From the NCBI RefSeq assembly GCF_001643015.1, contig NZ_CP015622.1, forward strand, positions 1,687,358 through 1,751,357: a stretch of 64,000 nucleotides of DNA, given 5' to 3'. Every line of letters begins with the position of its first letter. The first letter of the stretch is position 1. Positions 52,708-62,722 of the stretch are shown piece after piece. The notes beneath the pieces are model-generated. The model saw only the letters and a list, made by a program, of their open reading frames with translations. It was not told where the DNA came from and searched no databases. This DNA comes from Corynebacterium crudilactis (GTDB lineage: Bacteria; Actinomycetota; Actinomycetes; Mycobacteriales; Mycobacteriaceae). Made by a program: the position numbers and the translations under genes.

Positions 52708-54609
52708 TTACTCTTCTCCGAATAGTGAATCCAACCAACCGACAACAGTGGTTTCAATACCATCTGCGTCTAGGCCATAATCAGCCAAGACTTCATTGCG
52801 GGTAGCGTGATCCAGATATTTCTGTGGAACAGCGATCTGTCTGCGTGGGGTATCTACTTCAGCGGCATTAAGCGCATCGGAGAGCAATGAACCCACACCG
52901 CCGTGGATAACGCCATCTTCAATGGTGATAACCACATCGTGGTCATCAGAAAGTGCCACCAAAGACTGTGGGATGGGAACAATCCATCGTGGGTCTACCA
53001 CAGTAACGTTGACTCCATGGCTCTTGATTCTGGATGCAACTTCTAAGGCGACAGTTGCGCGCTCGCCCACTGCAATGATCAAAACTGAAGGTGCGTCTTC
53101 TTCAGGTGCATCTTCATAAGCCAACACATCAACGCCGTCTTCAAAGGTATCGATCGCAACAATTGGAGTCGGTAGTTCACCCTTAGGGAAACGCACAACA
53201 GTTGGGCCGTCATCAATGGCAATAGCCTCATTGAGCAGCTCACGCAAAGAATCCTCATCACGCGGTGCTGCCACCTGTACGCCAGGAACGATAGAGGTCA
53301 GCGCCATATCCCACACGCCATTATGGCTGGCTCCATCGGAACCAGTCACGCCTGATCGATCAAGCACAATGGTCACCGGTTGTTTGAGCATGCCCACATC
53401 CATGAGGAGCTGATCAAATGCACGGTTGAGGAATGTGGAGTAAATAGCCACCACTGGGTGTTTGCCACCCAAAGCGAGACCAGCAGCGGAAGTCACTGCG
53501 TGCTGTTCTGCAATGCCAACGTCAAAGAAACGCTCTGGGAAATTGGCTTCAAATTTGGACAGACCAGTAGGTCCTGCCATGGCAGCGGTGATTGCCACGA
53601 CATCGTCGTTTTTGGCGCCAATCTTTACCAGCTCATCGCTAAACACAGAGGTCCAGCCTGGCTTTGATGCTGATTTTGGAGCACCTGTAAGCGGATCTAT
53701 CACACCGGTGGAGTGCATGAGTTCATCAAGATCTTGCTCAGCTGGTGCGTAGCCTCTGCCCTTTTCGGTGACCATGTGGACAATGATGGGGCCTTCATAG
53801 TCACGGGCATATTTCAGCGCGTTGTCTACTGCTTTTTGGTTATGACCGTCAACAGGACCGACATATTTCATGCCGAGTTCTGGAAACATTTCGGTTGGAA
53901 TGACGGTACTCTTCACGCCTTCTTTGAATGCGTGTAGTGCTTCAAAGGTGCGCTCGCCTACCCAGCCCATGGATTTCAGCGAGGTCTTGCCTTTTTCCAT
54001 GAAGCGATCATAGGAAGGCTGCATGCGAAGACCAGCAAGGTTTTCTGCAAATCCACCAATCGTCGGTGAATAGCTGCGGCCGTTGTCATTGACAACAACA
54101 ACCACGTTGCGGTCTTTACCGGCAGCAATATTGTTGAGGGCTTCCCAACACATACCGCCGGTCAAAGCACCGTCACCGACGACAGCTACCACACTGTGGT
54201 TGCTCTCACCGTTGAGTTGTTTTGCTTTGGATAAACCGTCTGCATAAGACAAGGCTGCAGAGGCATGCGAGGATTCTGTCCAATCATGTTCGCTTTCGGC
54301 CCGGCAGGTATAACCAGAAAGGCCGTCTTTTTGACGTAGCGAATCAAAGTCTTGCGCACGACCGGTTAAGATCTTGTGCACATAGGACTGGTGAGAAGTA
54401 TCAAAGATGATCGGTTCTTGCGGCGAATCAAAGACTCGATGCAGACCGATGGTCAGTTCTACTACACCCAGGTTTGGGCCAAGGTGGCCACCAGTTGCTG
54501 CGACTTTTTCTACGAGGAAGGATCGGATTTCTTGGGCAAGTGCATCCAAGTCCTCATCGTTAAGGGCTTTTAAGTCAGCAGGTGTTGAAATACTGTTCAG
54601 AATTCCCAT
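52708..54609 (-). CDS. dxs: 1-deoxy-D-xylulose-5-phosphate synthase
   Basis: The 633-residue thiamin diphosphate enzyme condenses pyruvate and glyceraldehyde-3-phosphate in the first step of the MEP isoprenoid pathway. Landmarks are [12 protein letters not shown] near 73, the TPP/Mg motif [19 protein letters not shown] near 145-163 with NDNGRS near 174, the transketolase central domain ([20 protein letters not shown] near 363-382) and the C-terminal domain. It is monocistronic. The 150-bp leader contains a 7-bp dyad (54656-54662 with 54671-54677). Confidence 0.97.
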   Translation of the reverse strand: MGILNSISTPADLKALNDEDLDALAQEIRSFLVEKVAATGGHLGPNLGVVELTIGLHRVFDSPQEPIIFDTSHQSYVHKILTGRAQDFDSLRQKDGLSGYTCRAESEHDWTESSHASAALSYADGLSKAKQLNGESNHSVVAVVGDGALTGGMCWEALNNIAAGKDRNVVVVVNDNGRSYSPTIGGFAENLAGLRMQPSYDRFMEKGKTSLKSMGWVGERTFEALHAFKEGVKSTVIPTEMFPELGMKYVGPVDGHNQKAVDNALKYARDYEGPIIVHMVTEKGRGYAPAEQDLDELMHSTGVIDPLTGAPKSASKPGWTSVFSDELVKIGAKNDDVVAITAAMAGPTGLSKFEANFPERFFDVGIAEQHAVTSAAGLALGGKHPVVAIYSTFLNRAFDQLLMDVGMLKQPVTIVLDRSGVTGSDGASHNGVWDMALTSIVPGVQVAAPRDEDSLRELLNEAIAIDDGPTVVRFPKGELPTPIVAIDTFEDGVDVLAYEDAPEEDAPSVLIIAVGERATVALEVASRIKSHGVNVTVVDPRWIVPIPQSLVALSDDHDVVITIEDGVIHGGVGSLLSDALNAAEVDTPRRQIAVPQKYLDHATRNEVLADYGLDADGIETTVVGWLDSLFGEE

Positions 54610-54758
54610 TGGCGTGAGTCAGACACCTTTGCTTCTCGAATGCGGACAGTTGTATAAGTGTCAGGCTGGCGACACTTTTGTGCAGGTAACAAAACATAAG
54701 TGCACCTGCGGTGTTGGAGCTATATTACTCTGTGTCGCCTGCCAAGGCTTAATCCGCC

Positions 54759-55997
54759 TTAAGACACTCGAGCGAAAACACCAATTGTTTCGAAGTGGTG
54801 TGTGCCTGGGAAGGCGTTGAATACAGCGATCTGATCCATTTCGTAGCCGTTGAGCTTCCAATCTGCAACATCACGTGCAAAGGTGGCTGGATCGCAACCG
54901 ATGTGGATAACTAGCTGTGGCTTTGCCTCTGCGATGTGCTTGAGCACATCGGATCCAGCGCCAGTGCGTGGAGGATCAAGGACCACAACGTGAGGTGAAG
55001 GAAGCTGGGATGCCATGCCTTCAACTCGGCCGGTGTGGAAGGTTACTGGAAGACCTGCAAGAGCTTCTTCTCCAGCTTCTGCAGAACCTGGAGAAAGCTC
55101 AACAGAGTGCACTGCAGCTTCAAGCTTATCGGCCATAATCGGTGCAAATAGGCCCACGCCACCGTAGAGGTCCCACGCAACAGGTCCGCGCTTGTCTACG
55201 TCAACCAATTCCAGGCTGCCGAGCACTTCGCCGATGAACTCGGAATATGCTGCTGGTGCTTGCGTATGAGCCTGCCAGAAGGAGGACACTGGGAACTTCC
55301 AGGTGCGCTCACCAACGGTCTGCTCAACTTCGCCGGTGCCTTCAAGAACCTTCAGGACAGTTTCGGTGCGTCGTCCACGAGGTGCCTTGCGGGACTCTAC
55401 GACGTGACGCTGTCCCTGGCTGTCGATAGCTGCAATGATTTCTACACCTGGGGTGAAATGTCGAGCGCCTTCGCCGACGAGCCCGTCGAGAAGCTCTGGA
55501 ACAACCTGGGAGCACGCAGCTTCGGTGACCAGGTCATTGCTCTTGAGCTTGCGGAACCCGGCGCGACCGGAGGCATCGACGCCGAGGCGGACGCGTGTGC
55601 GCCAGCCGGCAGCTGGTGTGAGATCGTGGAGTTCGAAGGTTGGGAGTTCTTCTACGCCACCGATGCGCTCTAGCTGGTCGCGGAGGACGCGGGACTTGAT
55701 TTCTAGTTCCACGTTTGGATTGAGTTCTGCGTAGTCGCAGCAACCTGCGCCTGCAGCGGCTGCTGGGCAGCGGGAATCAACGCGGTTAGGTGATGCGGTG
55801 GTCACCTTGGAAACTTCGCCTCGTGCCCATTTCTTTTTCAGCTGGGTGATTTCCAAGTCTACGACGTCGCCTGGGATACCACCCTTGACGAAGATAACTC
55901 GGCCGTCGTGGTGTGCAATGCCTTCACCGCCGTGAGCTGGCCTGAGCACCTCCACGGAGATGATGTCGCCTTTGGCGAGTTCGACGGTGTCAGTCAT
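54759..55997 (-). CDS. TrmA-type RNA (uracil-C5) methyltransferase
   Basis: The 412-residue class I SAM-dependent methyltransferase has an N-terminal TRAM domain (GDIISVEVLRPAHGGEGIAHHDGR, RNA-binding; about 9-60, quoted with gaps in mind) and a C-terminal Rossmann fold with DLYGGVGLFAPIMA near 272 and VVLDPPRTGAG near 338. A cysteine cluster at about 80-95 (CPAAAAGAGCC) may be a reduced version of the iron-sulfur motif in RumA/TrmA. It matches Rv2689c. The target, tRNA or 23S rRNA, cannot be decided. Confidence 0.88.
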   Translation of the reverse strand: MTDTVELAKGDIISVEVLRPAHGGEGIAHHDGRVIFVKGGIPGDVVDLEITQLKKKWARGEVSKVTTASPNRVDSRCPAAAAGAGCCDYAELNPNVELEIKSRVLRDQLERIGGVEELPTFELHDLTPAAGWRTRVRLGVDASGRAGFRKLKSNDLVTEAACSQVVPELLDGLVGEGARHFTPGVEIIAAIDSQGQRHVVESRKAPRGRRTETVLKVLEGTGEVEQTVGERTWKFPVSSFWQAHTQAPAAYSEFIGEVLGSLELVDVDKRGPVAWDLYGGVGLFAPIMADKLEAAVHSVELSPGSAEAGEEALAGLPVTFHTGRVEGMASQLPSPHVVVLDPPRTGAGSDVLKHIAEAKPQLVIHIGCDPATFARDVADWKLNGYEMDQIAVFNAFPGTHHFETIGVFARVS

Positions 55998-56073
55998 GTG
56001 ACCTTGGTCCTCGTTTCACTTTCAAAAAGTTTTCTGTTCCAGCGTGTGGTGGAACAGCGCAAAGAGTTTAACC

Positions 56074-56898
56074 TTACTCTGCGTTGGTGGAATTTCCCTG
56101 ATCGGGGCTCTGAGCTGGAGTGCTTGCAGCTGATTCGGTAGCTGCTGCTTGGGCTGCGCGTTGTGCCATTGCTTGTTGGACTTGTTCTGCCAGTTGTTTA
56201 GGTAGTGCTACTGGAAGTGGGCTTCCTGCGAGGATGGGAGCATCACCGCGGTTGACGAAGGTGCGAGCGATTACTTCGCGTCCCAGATCACGCATGTCAT
56301 CTGCGCGGTCTGCTGGGCTGATCATGGTCATGCGCAGCATCCATCGTGGGCCATCGACGCCAGCAATGCGGATGGTGCGGTCATTAGCTGCGCCGACTAC
56401 TTCCCTGCCCCAAGGTCCATGTTCTACTCGAACAGTCAGGCCATCTCGGCGCATGCCTTCGGCGATCTCTTTGGTTGCTACGCGCCATTGTCCAGCGGAG
56501 GTAGGTGCTGCGAAAGCAACTGGTGTGATGCGACCAAATTGGGTGACTACGTGGAGCATACGGGGACCTTGTTCGCCCATTTCCACTTGGACCTCAGAGT
56601 TTTGAGGTAGTGGAATTTGGAGTGAGCCGAGATCTAAAACTCCCTTGGAGAAATCAGAGAAATCGAAGTCTTGGATGTTCACGGAACCAGCATCAAAAGG
56701 ACCAGTCTCACCGTTGATGGCATCATGTTCTGGATCAGGCTCACCTGCGGAAGGATCTTCCTCCAGTTCTACCTGCCCCAAAGAGCTGAGTGCTTCTGGT
56801 ACTGAGCTTTCTGTCTCCTGCTGCAGATCAGCGGTAGGTGTCTCCGCTACAGTCTCGTTGACTTCTTCTTTTTTCTTACCAAAAGGCCATAGAGCCAT
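56074..56898 (-). CDS. DUF3710-domain protein
   Basis: The 274-residue protein matches actinobacterial DUF3710, with an acidic, low-complexity first 70 residues. The conserved domain includes LDLGSLQIPLPQ near 90-102, FGRITPVAFAAPTSAGQWRVA near 120-140 and GVDGPRWMLRMTMISPADRA near 178-197. The C-terminus is alanine/glutamine-rich. Function is unknown. It lies directly downstream of dut, as in mycobacteria (Rv2696c-Rv2697c). Confidence 0.85.
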   Translation of the reverse strand: MALWPFGKKKEEVNETVAETPTADLQQETESSVPEALSSLGQVELEEDPSAGEPDPEHDAINGETGPFDAGSVNIQDFDFSDFSKGVLDLGSLQIPLPQNSEVQVEMGEQGPRMLHVVTQFGRITPVAFAAPTSAGQWRVATKEIAEGMRRDGLTVRVEHGPWGREVVGAANDRTIRIAGVDGPRWMLRMTMISPADRADDMRDLGREVIARTFVNRGDAPILAGSPLPVALPKQLAEQVQQAMAQRAAQAAATESAASTPAQSPDQGNSTNAE

Positions 56899-56994
56899 GA
56901 GTTATTTTCCCGTCCTTATGCTTTCGCGTCTCTAATTTGTTCCAGTCTAGGGGGCTTGTGCGTTCCTGCCACCCAATTGGCCGGATGAGTTATT

Positions 56995-57471
56995 TTAAGA
57001 AGCGGTTTTTCCGGTGGAGCCGTATCCCTGACCACCGCGGACTGTCTCGTTGAGTTCTTCGACTTCTTCAAAATCGACGAGCTCTACTTTTTGGATTACC
57101 AGCTGTGCGATGCGGTCGCCACGGGTAATCGTGATGGGTGTTGCTGGGTCAAGGTTGATCAGGCATACCTTGATCTCGCCACGGTAGTCGGCGTCGATAG
57201 TGCCAGGCGCATTGACAATGCTGAGGCCTTCGCGTGCGGCAAGGCCTGAGCGCGGGTGCACCAAGCCAACAGTGCCAAGGGGCAATGCAATGGCGATGCC
57301 GGTGCCTACTACTTCGCGGTGTCCAGGTTGGATCACGGTGTCGGTGGTGGCGTGAAGGTCAACGCCTGCGTCACCGCGGTGTGCCCGCTTGGGCAGTGGA
57401 AGTTCTTTGTCGAGGCGGACAAGTTTGATGGGATCTAAATCAGTCACGGTTTTTAGCGTACCCACCTTCAC
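56995..57471 (-). CDS. dut: dUTP diphosphatase
   Basis: The 158-residue trimeric dUTPase hydrolyses dUTP to dUMP and keeps uracil out of DNA. All five motifs are visible: [11 protein letters not shown] near 30-40, [16 protein letters not shown] near 75-90, [17 protein letters not shown] near 93-109, [11 protein letters not shown] near 119-129 and the C-terminal [11 protein letters not shown] arm. The start is GTG 57471 with AAGGT seven bases upstream; a leaderless start at GTG 57447 is an alternative. It is divergent from the DUF3093 gene. Confidence 0.96.
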   Translation of the reverse strand: MKVGTLKTVTDLDPIKLVRLDKELPLPKRAHRGDAGVDLHATTDTVIQPGHREVVGTGIAIALPLGTVGLVHPRSGLAAREGLSIVNAPGTIDADYRGEIKVCLINLDPATPITITRGDRIAQLVIQKVELVDFEEVEELNETVRGGQGYGSTGKTAS

Positions 57472-57512
57472 TGAAATGACCTTAAATCACCCGTGAGATA
57501 GGATTGCCTTTT

Positions 57513-58064
57513 GTGAGTGATTCCCGACAATCTAATTCTGCATCTTCTACTCCCTCTGGCTCTAACGCTGATGGGGTAACCACAATTTATAGGGAACGGC
57601 AGTGGGTGCCTTGGTACTGGTGGCTTGCCATGGCGTTCGTGGTCGCGCTGCTCACTGCGCAATTTGGCCTCAACCGCAATGAATACTGGATCTATATTCC
57701 AGGTGTGTTGTTATCCATCATTGGTGCCTGGGTATTGATCTCTATGTCCAATACCGTAATCGCGGTAGAACAGGATGCTGATGGCACAAGGTGGCTGATT
57801 GCCGGCCAAGCCAACTTACCTTCCGATGTGGTTGCACGTTCTCTCGCCGTACCGGCAACAGCAAAGCGCAACGCTATGGGCCGACAGCTTGACCCGGCAG
57901 CCTTTGTGGTTTCCCATGGTTGGGTGCATGAAATGGTGATGCTGGTGCTTGATGATCCAGAAGATTCCACGCCTTATTGGCTGGTTGGCAGCAAGGATCC
58001 TGAAGCCCTCTTGCGCGCGTTTGTTCCTGAACAAGCTGACGCTGCGCTAGCTGATTTCCGCTAG
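57513..58064 (+). CDS. DUF3093-domain membrane protein
   Basis: The roughly 183-residue protein has a short polar, serine-rich start, then YRERQWVPWYWWLAMAFVVALLTAQF with the first of two transmembrane helices (about 38-58 and 68-86), and a cytoplasmic domain. It fits DUF3093 (Rv2698-like). GTG at 57513 is chosen over the upstream TTG at 57504. The function is unknown; it forms a convergent pair with the DUF4193 gene. Confidence 0.83.
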   Translation: MSDSRQSNSASSTPSGSNADGVTTIYRERQWVPWYWWLAMAFVVALLTAQFGLNRNEYWIYIPGVLLSIIGAWVLISMSNTVIAVEQDADGTRWLIAGQANLPSDVVARSLAVPATAKRNAMGRQLDPAAFVVSHGWVHEMVMLVLDDPEDSTPYWLVGSKDPEALLRAFVPEQADAALADFR

Positions 58065-58091
58065 CTAGAGCCCACATACTGTGGAAGCAGA

Positions 58092-58125
58092 AAACCCCGT
58101 TTCGCCCAAAAGGCAAACGGGGTTT
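58092..58125. terminator. Bidirectional terminator
   Basis: A perfect 11-bp stem (58092-58102 with 58115-58125), extended by GCC/GGC, separates the convergent DUF3093 and DUF4193 genes. Confidence 0.85.
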
Positions 58126-58158
58126 ATGAATTCTTAAAGCTTTTAAAAAGAGCCAGAA

Positions 58159-58452
58159 TTATGCGCAATCAAGGCAGATGACTGAGCCATCTGCCTCAAC
58201 ATGAGACTTGCGGTTGTTGCGCTGTACAAGGAAGCAGCTTGCACAGGTAAATTCATCCGCGCGACGAGGAACTACATCAACGTTGAGTTCTTCGCCGGAA
58301 AGATCCACGGTAGGGATCTCAAAAGACTCGACGATTTCGCCGTCGTCATCCATGTCACTGTTCGCGTTTTCAACTGCCTTCAAGCCTTCAAGAGAGTCAG
58401 TCTCAATTTCATCTTCTGCGCGTCGACGTGGTGCGTCGTAATCGGTAGCCAT
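58159..58452 (-). CDS. DUF4193 small zinc-ribbon-like protein
   Basis: This 97-residue acidic protein starts ATDYDAPRRRAEDEIETD, the hallmark of DUF4193 (Rv2699c). It ends with two CxxC pairs (CASC near 69 and CLDC near 93) that probably bind zinc or iron. The ATG at 58452 is set by GGGAGGAA seven bases upstream; an in-frame start at 58500 is less likely. It is conserved near sigA in Actinobacteria, with no assigned function. Confidence 0.88.
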   Translation of the reverse strand: MATDYDAPRRRAEDEIETDSLEGLKAVENANSDMDDDGEIVESFEIPTVDLSGEELNVDVVPRRADEFTCASCFLVQRNNRKSHVEADGSVICLDCA

Positions 58453-58605
58453 CTTTGTTCCTCCCGAGTGGGTGTCGTTCACTAGCCGTGCACAACGCAT
58501 ATTTACATTGTGCAGCTTCTCATGCGCGCATATTAAAGGAGTTTTTCCCTCTTGTCATACCGGCAGGTCAAAGGCACAAAATTCGACGGACGTTGTGCAG
58601 TTAAT

Positions 58606-59448
58606 TTAGCGGTCTAAAGCAGCAAAAGCACCCACAACTTCAAAATGCGCATGTGCAGCATCAAAAACACTCGGGCTGGCGGCGAAACAAATCTCTCCTG
58701 AAGAACCTGGAATAGACAATCCAGGAGCACGCACAATAGCTCCGGCTTCCGCAGCAATCAGGCTGCCTGCGGCAAAATCCCAGCAGTTCAGGCCATGTTC
58801 ATAATAAATATCTACTTGCCCATCGGCCAGATGACACAGATCTAACGCGGCACTTCCCATACGTCGGATATCACGCACAGTGGGCAAGATTTTGGTTAAA
58901 AGATCGGCTTGGAGTGAACGTCGTAAAGCGGAATAGCTAAACCCGGTAGCCACCAGGGACTCGCTGACCACGGTGGCTGCTGAGACCTGCAGCGGCACGA
59001 TTTCATCGTGCTCGGGCAGATATTTGCTTGCGCCTTCATGGCGCGCCGCGGTGTAGAGCACCCCGGTTTCCACATTGATCACCGCGCCAGCCACCACCTC
59101 GCCATCAATCGCCGCCGCGATCGAGACCGCATATTGCGGCAGGCCATAAAGGAAGTTGACGGTACCGTCAATCGGGTCCACAATCCACGTCACACCGCTT
59201 ATCGACGCCGTCCCCGTGCCTTCCTCACCGATGAGCCCGTCCTGCGGCCGCAATTCCTGCAACCGATTAGCGATAAAATCCTCCGCCAACGTATCCACAA
59301 TGGTCACCGGATCTACCGTGGAACTTTTCGTATTGGTGTAATCCCACAAATTGGTCAGCTCAGCACGCTTATCCCTAATCCGAGCAGCCGTCAACGTAGC
59401 CGTCTCCGCAGCGATCGCACGCAATTCATTAAACGAATGTTGTCCCAT
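58606..59448 (-). CDS. suhB: Inositol monophosphatase family protein
   Basis: The 280-residue enzyme is a lithium-sensitive, magnesium-dependent phosphatase of the inositol monophosphatase family. Metal-binding blocks are GLIGEEGTG near 75, [17 protein letters not shown] near 91-107 and the C-terminal [16 protein letters not shown] near 220-235. It probably dephosphorylates inositol-1-phosphate (for PI and mycothiol) or related sugar phosphates. The ATG at 59448 gives the normal family length; the longer frame up to 59808 runs antisense through ppgK. It is divergent from ppgK, with only 69 bp between start codons. Confidence 0.9.
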   Translation of the reverse strand: MGQHSFNELRAIAAETATLTAARIRDKRAELTNLWDYTNTKSSTVDPVTIVDTLAEDFIANRLQELRPQDGLIGEEGTGTASISGVTWIVDPIDGTVNFLYGLPQYAVSIAAAIDGEVVAGAVINVETGVLYTAARHEGASKYLPEHDEIVPLQVSAATVVSESLVATGFSYSALRRSLQADLLTKILPTVRDIRRMGSAALDLCHLADGQVDIYYEHGLNCWDFAAGSLIAAEAGAIVRAPGLSIPGSSGEICFAASPSVFDAAHAHFEVVGAFAALDR

Positions 59449-59517
59449 ATGACCATCATGGTTGTTTTTTCCACAACTTGCCTGCCAAAAGCGAAAGTGA
59501 TTTGTACACTTGGGCGC

Positions 59518-60270
59518 ATGACTGAGACTGGATTTGGAATTGATATCGGCGGTTCTGGCATCAAAGGTGCCCGAGTTAACCTTAAGACCGGCGAGTTTAT
59601 TGATGAACGCATCAAAATTGCCACCCCGAAACCAGCCACTCCAGAAGCTGTTGCAGAAGTAGTCGCCAAGATTATTTCTCAAGCACAATGGGATGGACCC
59701 GTTGGCATCACCCTGCCATCGGTCGTTCGCGGACAAATCGCACTGACAGCAGCCAACATTGATAAAAGCTGGATCGGCACCGATGTGCACGAACTTTTCG
59801 ACCGACACCTAGAAGGCCGTGAAATCACCGTCCTCAACGACGCCGATGCAGCCGGCATTGCCGAAGCCACCTTCGGCAACCCGGCAGCCCGCGACGGCGC
59901 TGTCATCCTCTTAACTTTAGGTACCGGAATCGGCTCCGCCTTTTTAGTCGACGGCCAGCTTTTCCCCAACACCGAACTTGGCCACATGATCATCGACGGC
60001 GAAGAAGCAGAACACCTCGCATCAGCTGCCGTGAAAGAAAACGAAGATCTGTCCTGGAAGAAATGGGCAAAGCGCCTAAACAAAGTCCTACGCGAATACG
60101 AGATGCTCTTCTCCCCCTCCGTCTTTATCCTTGGCGGTGGCATCTCCAGAAAACACGAAAAATGGCTCCCATTACTAGAGCTAGAAACAGAAGTCGTGCC
60201 AGCTGAACTAAGAAATCGCGCCGGGATTGTGGGCGCTGCAATGGCGGTGAATAAACACCTTGCGCCATAA
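59518..60270 (+). CDS. ppgK: Polyphosphate glucokinase
   Basis: The 250-residue ROK-family kinase phosphorylates glucose with polyphosphate or ATP. The phosphate-binding [14 protein letters not shown] is at residues 7-20. The sugar-binding and catalytic segment [11 protein letters not shown] is near 103-113, and [15 protein letters not shown] follows near 130-144. It lacks the ROK zinc motif, as expected for PpgK. TACACT at 59505-59510 ends only seven bases before the ATG, so the transcript is probably leaderless. Order suhB-ppgK-sigA matches Rv2701c-Rv2703. Confidence 0.95.
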   Translation: MTETGFGIDIGGSGIKGARVNLKTGEFIDERIKIATPKPATPEAVAEVVAKIISQAQWDGPVGITLPSVVRGQIALTAANIDKSWIGTDVHELFDRHLEGREITVLNDADAAGIAEATFGNPAARDGAVILLTLGTGIGSAFLVDGQLFPNTELGHMIIDGEEAEHLASAAVKENEDLSWKKWAKRLNKVLREYEMLFSPSVFILGGGISRKHEKWLPLLELETEVVPAELRNRAGIVGAAMAVNKHLAP

Positions 60271-60708
60271 CTGATACAAAGGTGATCTTTGTCCAAGGCC
60301 TTGATTCACAGCGCGCCTTGCTGTAGGAAAATCAGGCCCCTTTGTGACATCAGCGTAGTTGTTCAACTATAATGGAACGCTGATCGTGGACAAGAGTTAA
60401 CCATGAGATTGATTCACCCCTTTAAGCCTCCAAAGAAGTACTTGACTCAACGCATTCCGGTGTTAAAAAATCGGGAGCAATTGAGACTTCCCCAGGAGAA
60501 GGCACCAGGGACATGAACAATTGATCGGCTGACCACACCCATAGAGATGTACCCAAAGTTGGGGATACTTTTTCGGCGTTTTTAGGGAACAAATACGTTT
60601 CCCTATTGTTGTATATAGGTATTCACACTTAAACACATCTCACATGGAAGAAGTGTTAAAGCTTCACTCGGATCAGTCGGAGATGTCGATGAAAATGCAC
60701 CAGGAGCC
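60271..60708 (+). promoter_or_regulatory. Long upstream region of sigA
   Basis: This 438-bp gap holds no credible gene. A SigA-type promoter with TATAAT at 60368-60373 and GTGACA at 60344-60349 (18-bp spacing) is visible, and TATATA at 60612-60617 could be a second -10 closer to the gene. TTGACT at 60442-60447 has no well-placed -10. Long, multi-promoter leaders are usual for housekeeping sigma genes. Confidence 0.5.
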
Positions 60709-62205
60709 GTGGAGAGCAGCATGGTAGAAAACAACGTAGCAAAAAAGACGGTCGCTAAAAAGACCGCACGAAAGACCGCACGAAAAGCAGCACCGCGCGC
60801 GGCTACCCCACTAGGAGCAGCACCAGAGGCTCCCCTCGTGGACACCCCTGCACGCAGCATCGATGGCACTAGCCCTGCAGCTGACGTGTCCACCACTGTT
60901 GACGCTGCAGAAACCGCCGCTCCAGTCAAGAAGGCACCAGCCAAGAAGGTCGCTAAGAAAACTGTCAAAAAGACAGCACGTAAAGCACCTGCTAAAAAGG
61001 CTGCTGCACCAAAGGCTGCACCAGCAACCGCCAAGGGCGAAGAAGCGCCTGCTGACGATAGCAAAGAAACACTCGTTCAAGATGAGCAAGACTTTGACGG
61101 TGACGTGGACTTCGTTGAAGGCATCGCAGAAGATGACGAAGACGAAGACGGCGTAGAGCCACTCGGCGAAGAAGCAGAAGACGACGATGAGGAAGACGGC
61201 TCTTCTGTCTGGGATGAGGATGAATCCGCAACCCTGCGCCAAGCTCGTAAAGATGCTGAACTGACCGCATCCGCTGACTCCGTCCGCGCTTACCTCAAGC
61301 AAATCGGTAAAGTTGCACTGCTTAACGCAGAGCAGGAAGTCTCCTTGGCCAAGCGCATCGAAGCTGGCCTCTACGCCACCCACAAAATGGAAGAAATGGA
61401 GGATGCCTTTGCTGCCGGAGACAAGGAAGCGAAGCTCACTCCTGCGGTAAAGCGCGACTTCCGTGCAATCGCTCGTGACGGACGCAAGGCCAAGAACCAC
61501 CTCCTCGAAGCTAACCTTCGTCTGGTTGTCTCCCTGGCTAAGCGATACACCGGCCGTGGCATGGCTTTCCTTGACTTGATTCAGGAAGGCAACCTTGGCC
61601 TGATCCGTGCCGTGGAGAAGTTCGACTACTCCAAGGGCTACAAGTTCTCCACCTACGCAACCTGGTGGATCCGCCAGGCCATCACCCGCGCCATGGCAGA
61701 CCAGGCTCGTACCATCCGTATCCCAGTCCACATGGTTGAAGTGATCAACAAACTTGGTCGCATTCAGCGTGAACTGCTCCAGGAACTCGGCCGCGAACCG
61801 ACCCCACAGGAACTGTCCAAGGAAATGGACATCTCCGAGGAGAAGGTACTGGAAATCCAGCAGTATGCCCGCGAGCCAATCTCCCTCGACCAGACCATCG
61901 GCGACGAAGGCGACAGCCAGCTCGGCGACTTCATCGAAGACTCCGAAGCAGTCGTTGCCGTTGACGCCGTCTCCTTCACCTTGCTGCAGGATCAACTGCA
62001 AGATGTTCTAGAGACCCTGTCCGAACGTGAAGCTGGCGTGGTTAAGCTCCGCTTCGGCCTCACCGATGGAATGCCACGCACTTTAGACGAAATCGGTCAG
62101 GTTTACGGTGTCACCCGTGAACGTATCCGCCAGATTGAGTCCAAGACCATGTCTAAGCTGCGTCACCCATCACGCTCCCAGGTGCTGCGCGACTACCTGG
62201 ATTAA
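60709..62205 (+). CDS. sigA: Primary RNA polymerase sigma factor
   Basis: The 498-residue primary sigma factor has an N-terminal 90 residues rich in Lys/Ala ([17 protein letters not shown] and similar), then an acidic stretch. Region 1.2 begins near [20 protein letters not shown] (185-204). Regions 2.1-2.4 cover about 260-330 and include [20 protein letters not shown] and [14 protein letters not shown], which read the -10. Region 3 and region 4 with the C-terminal helix-turn-helix ([20 protein letters not shown]) follow. The GTG at 60709 is the longer start; ATG at 60721 with GGAG six bases upstream is a serious alternative. Confidence 0.96.
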   Translation: MESSMVENNVAKKTVAKKTARKTARKAAPRAATPLGAAPEAPLVDTPARSIDGTSPAADVSTTVDAAETAAPVKKAPAKKVAKKTVKKTARKAPAKKAAAPKAAPATAKGEEAPADDSKETLVQDEQDFDGDVDFVEGIAEDDEDEDGVEPLGEEAEDDDEEDGSSVWDEDESATLRQARKDAELTASADSVRAYLKQIGKVALLNAEQEVSLAKRIEAGLYATHKMEEMEDAFAAGDKEAKLTPAVKRDFRAIARDGRKAKNHLLEANLRLVVSLAKRYTGRGMAFLDLIQEGNLGLIRAVEKFDYSKGYKFSTYATWWIRQAITRAMADQARTIRIPVHMVEVINKLGRIQRELLQELGREPTPQELSKEMDISEEKVLEIQQYAREPISLDQTIGDEGDSQLGDFIEDSEAVVAVDAVSFTLLQDQLQDVLETLSEREAGVVKLRFGLTDGMPRTLDEIGQVYGVTRERIRQIESKTMSKLRHPSRSQVLRDYLD

Positions 62206-62248
62206 TTTCTGAGTGTCCGGGCTTCTGGAATACTGATCTGCTGGGCTG

Positions 62249-62293
62249 CCGGGCTGAAACTTTCCCTTTGTGGATTGTTTCAGCCCGGTTTTT
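62249..62293 (+). terminator. Terminator of sigA
   Basis: A perfect 12-bp stem (62249-62260 with 62277-62288) with a 16-base loop is followed by TTTTT. Confidence 0.9.
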
Positions 62294-62364
62294 CTATTCT
62301 CCTGGACTAAAGTCGCTTTAGGATATGCCAACTGCATGATGATTGAGGCTCTTTCACCTCCTCA

Positions 62365-62610
62365 GTGAGCAAGATGCAAATCCTCGGTCCGAATCGCTAG
62401 AAAACTTGAGAATCGAACGAGTATTTGCATTCTTCCGACGGTGAGGCACAAATCTTCGTTCCACTTAACGGGTGACAACGGCGTCTGGAACGAATTTTTG
62501 CACCGCGATCTCACAGGATCCTCAGCAACCCCAATCACCCCCAAAATAACCCCTTCTAGAATCCCGTCTAAGCGACGCAAAGCACCTACGCCATACGAAT
62601 CACTCTGGGA
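62365..62610 (+). repeat. Four-armed intergenic repeat, copy C
   Basis: Arms lie at 62372-62391, 62413-62434, 62445-62463 and 62486-62504 in alternating orientation, followed by CTCACAGGATCCTCA at 62510-62524 and the CTAGA...CGTCTAAGCGAC...CATACGAAT tail at 62556-62602. It is the best preserved copy together with A. Confidence 0.72.
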
Positions 62611-62647
62611 CTTTAAAACACCTCACAACGCATTTCCGTTATCCCCT

Positions 62648-62708
62648 GAAAAAGCGCTCCGCGCAAGCTGAGATCAGTACTGCACAATCTCAGTTCACAA
62701 GGAGCGCT
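62648..62708 (-). terminator. Compound terminator of the DUF418 gene
   Basis: An outer 8-bp stem (62653-62660 with 62701-62708) encloses an inner 7-bp stem (62668-62674 with 62687-62693). On the minus strand a T run follows (62648-62652). Confidence 0.82.
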
Positions 62709-62722
62709 AAAAACAGGTCCGC

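Noticed and set aside
59008..59517. 170-residue N-terminal extension of ppgK
   Set aside because: It runs antisense through suhB; the ATG at 59518 gives the normal enzyme length with the ROK phosphate loop near the start.
59449..59808. 120-residue N-terminal extension of the inositol monophosphatase
   Set aside because: It runs antisense through ppgK; the start at 59448 restores family length.
60811..62001. 396-residue open frame antisense to sigA
   Set aside because: It arises from the repetitive Lys/Ala codons and skewed codon use of sigA; no start signals or domains.
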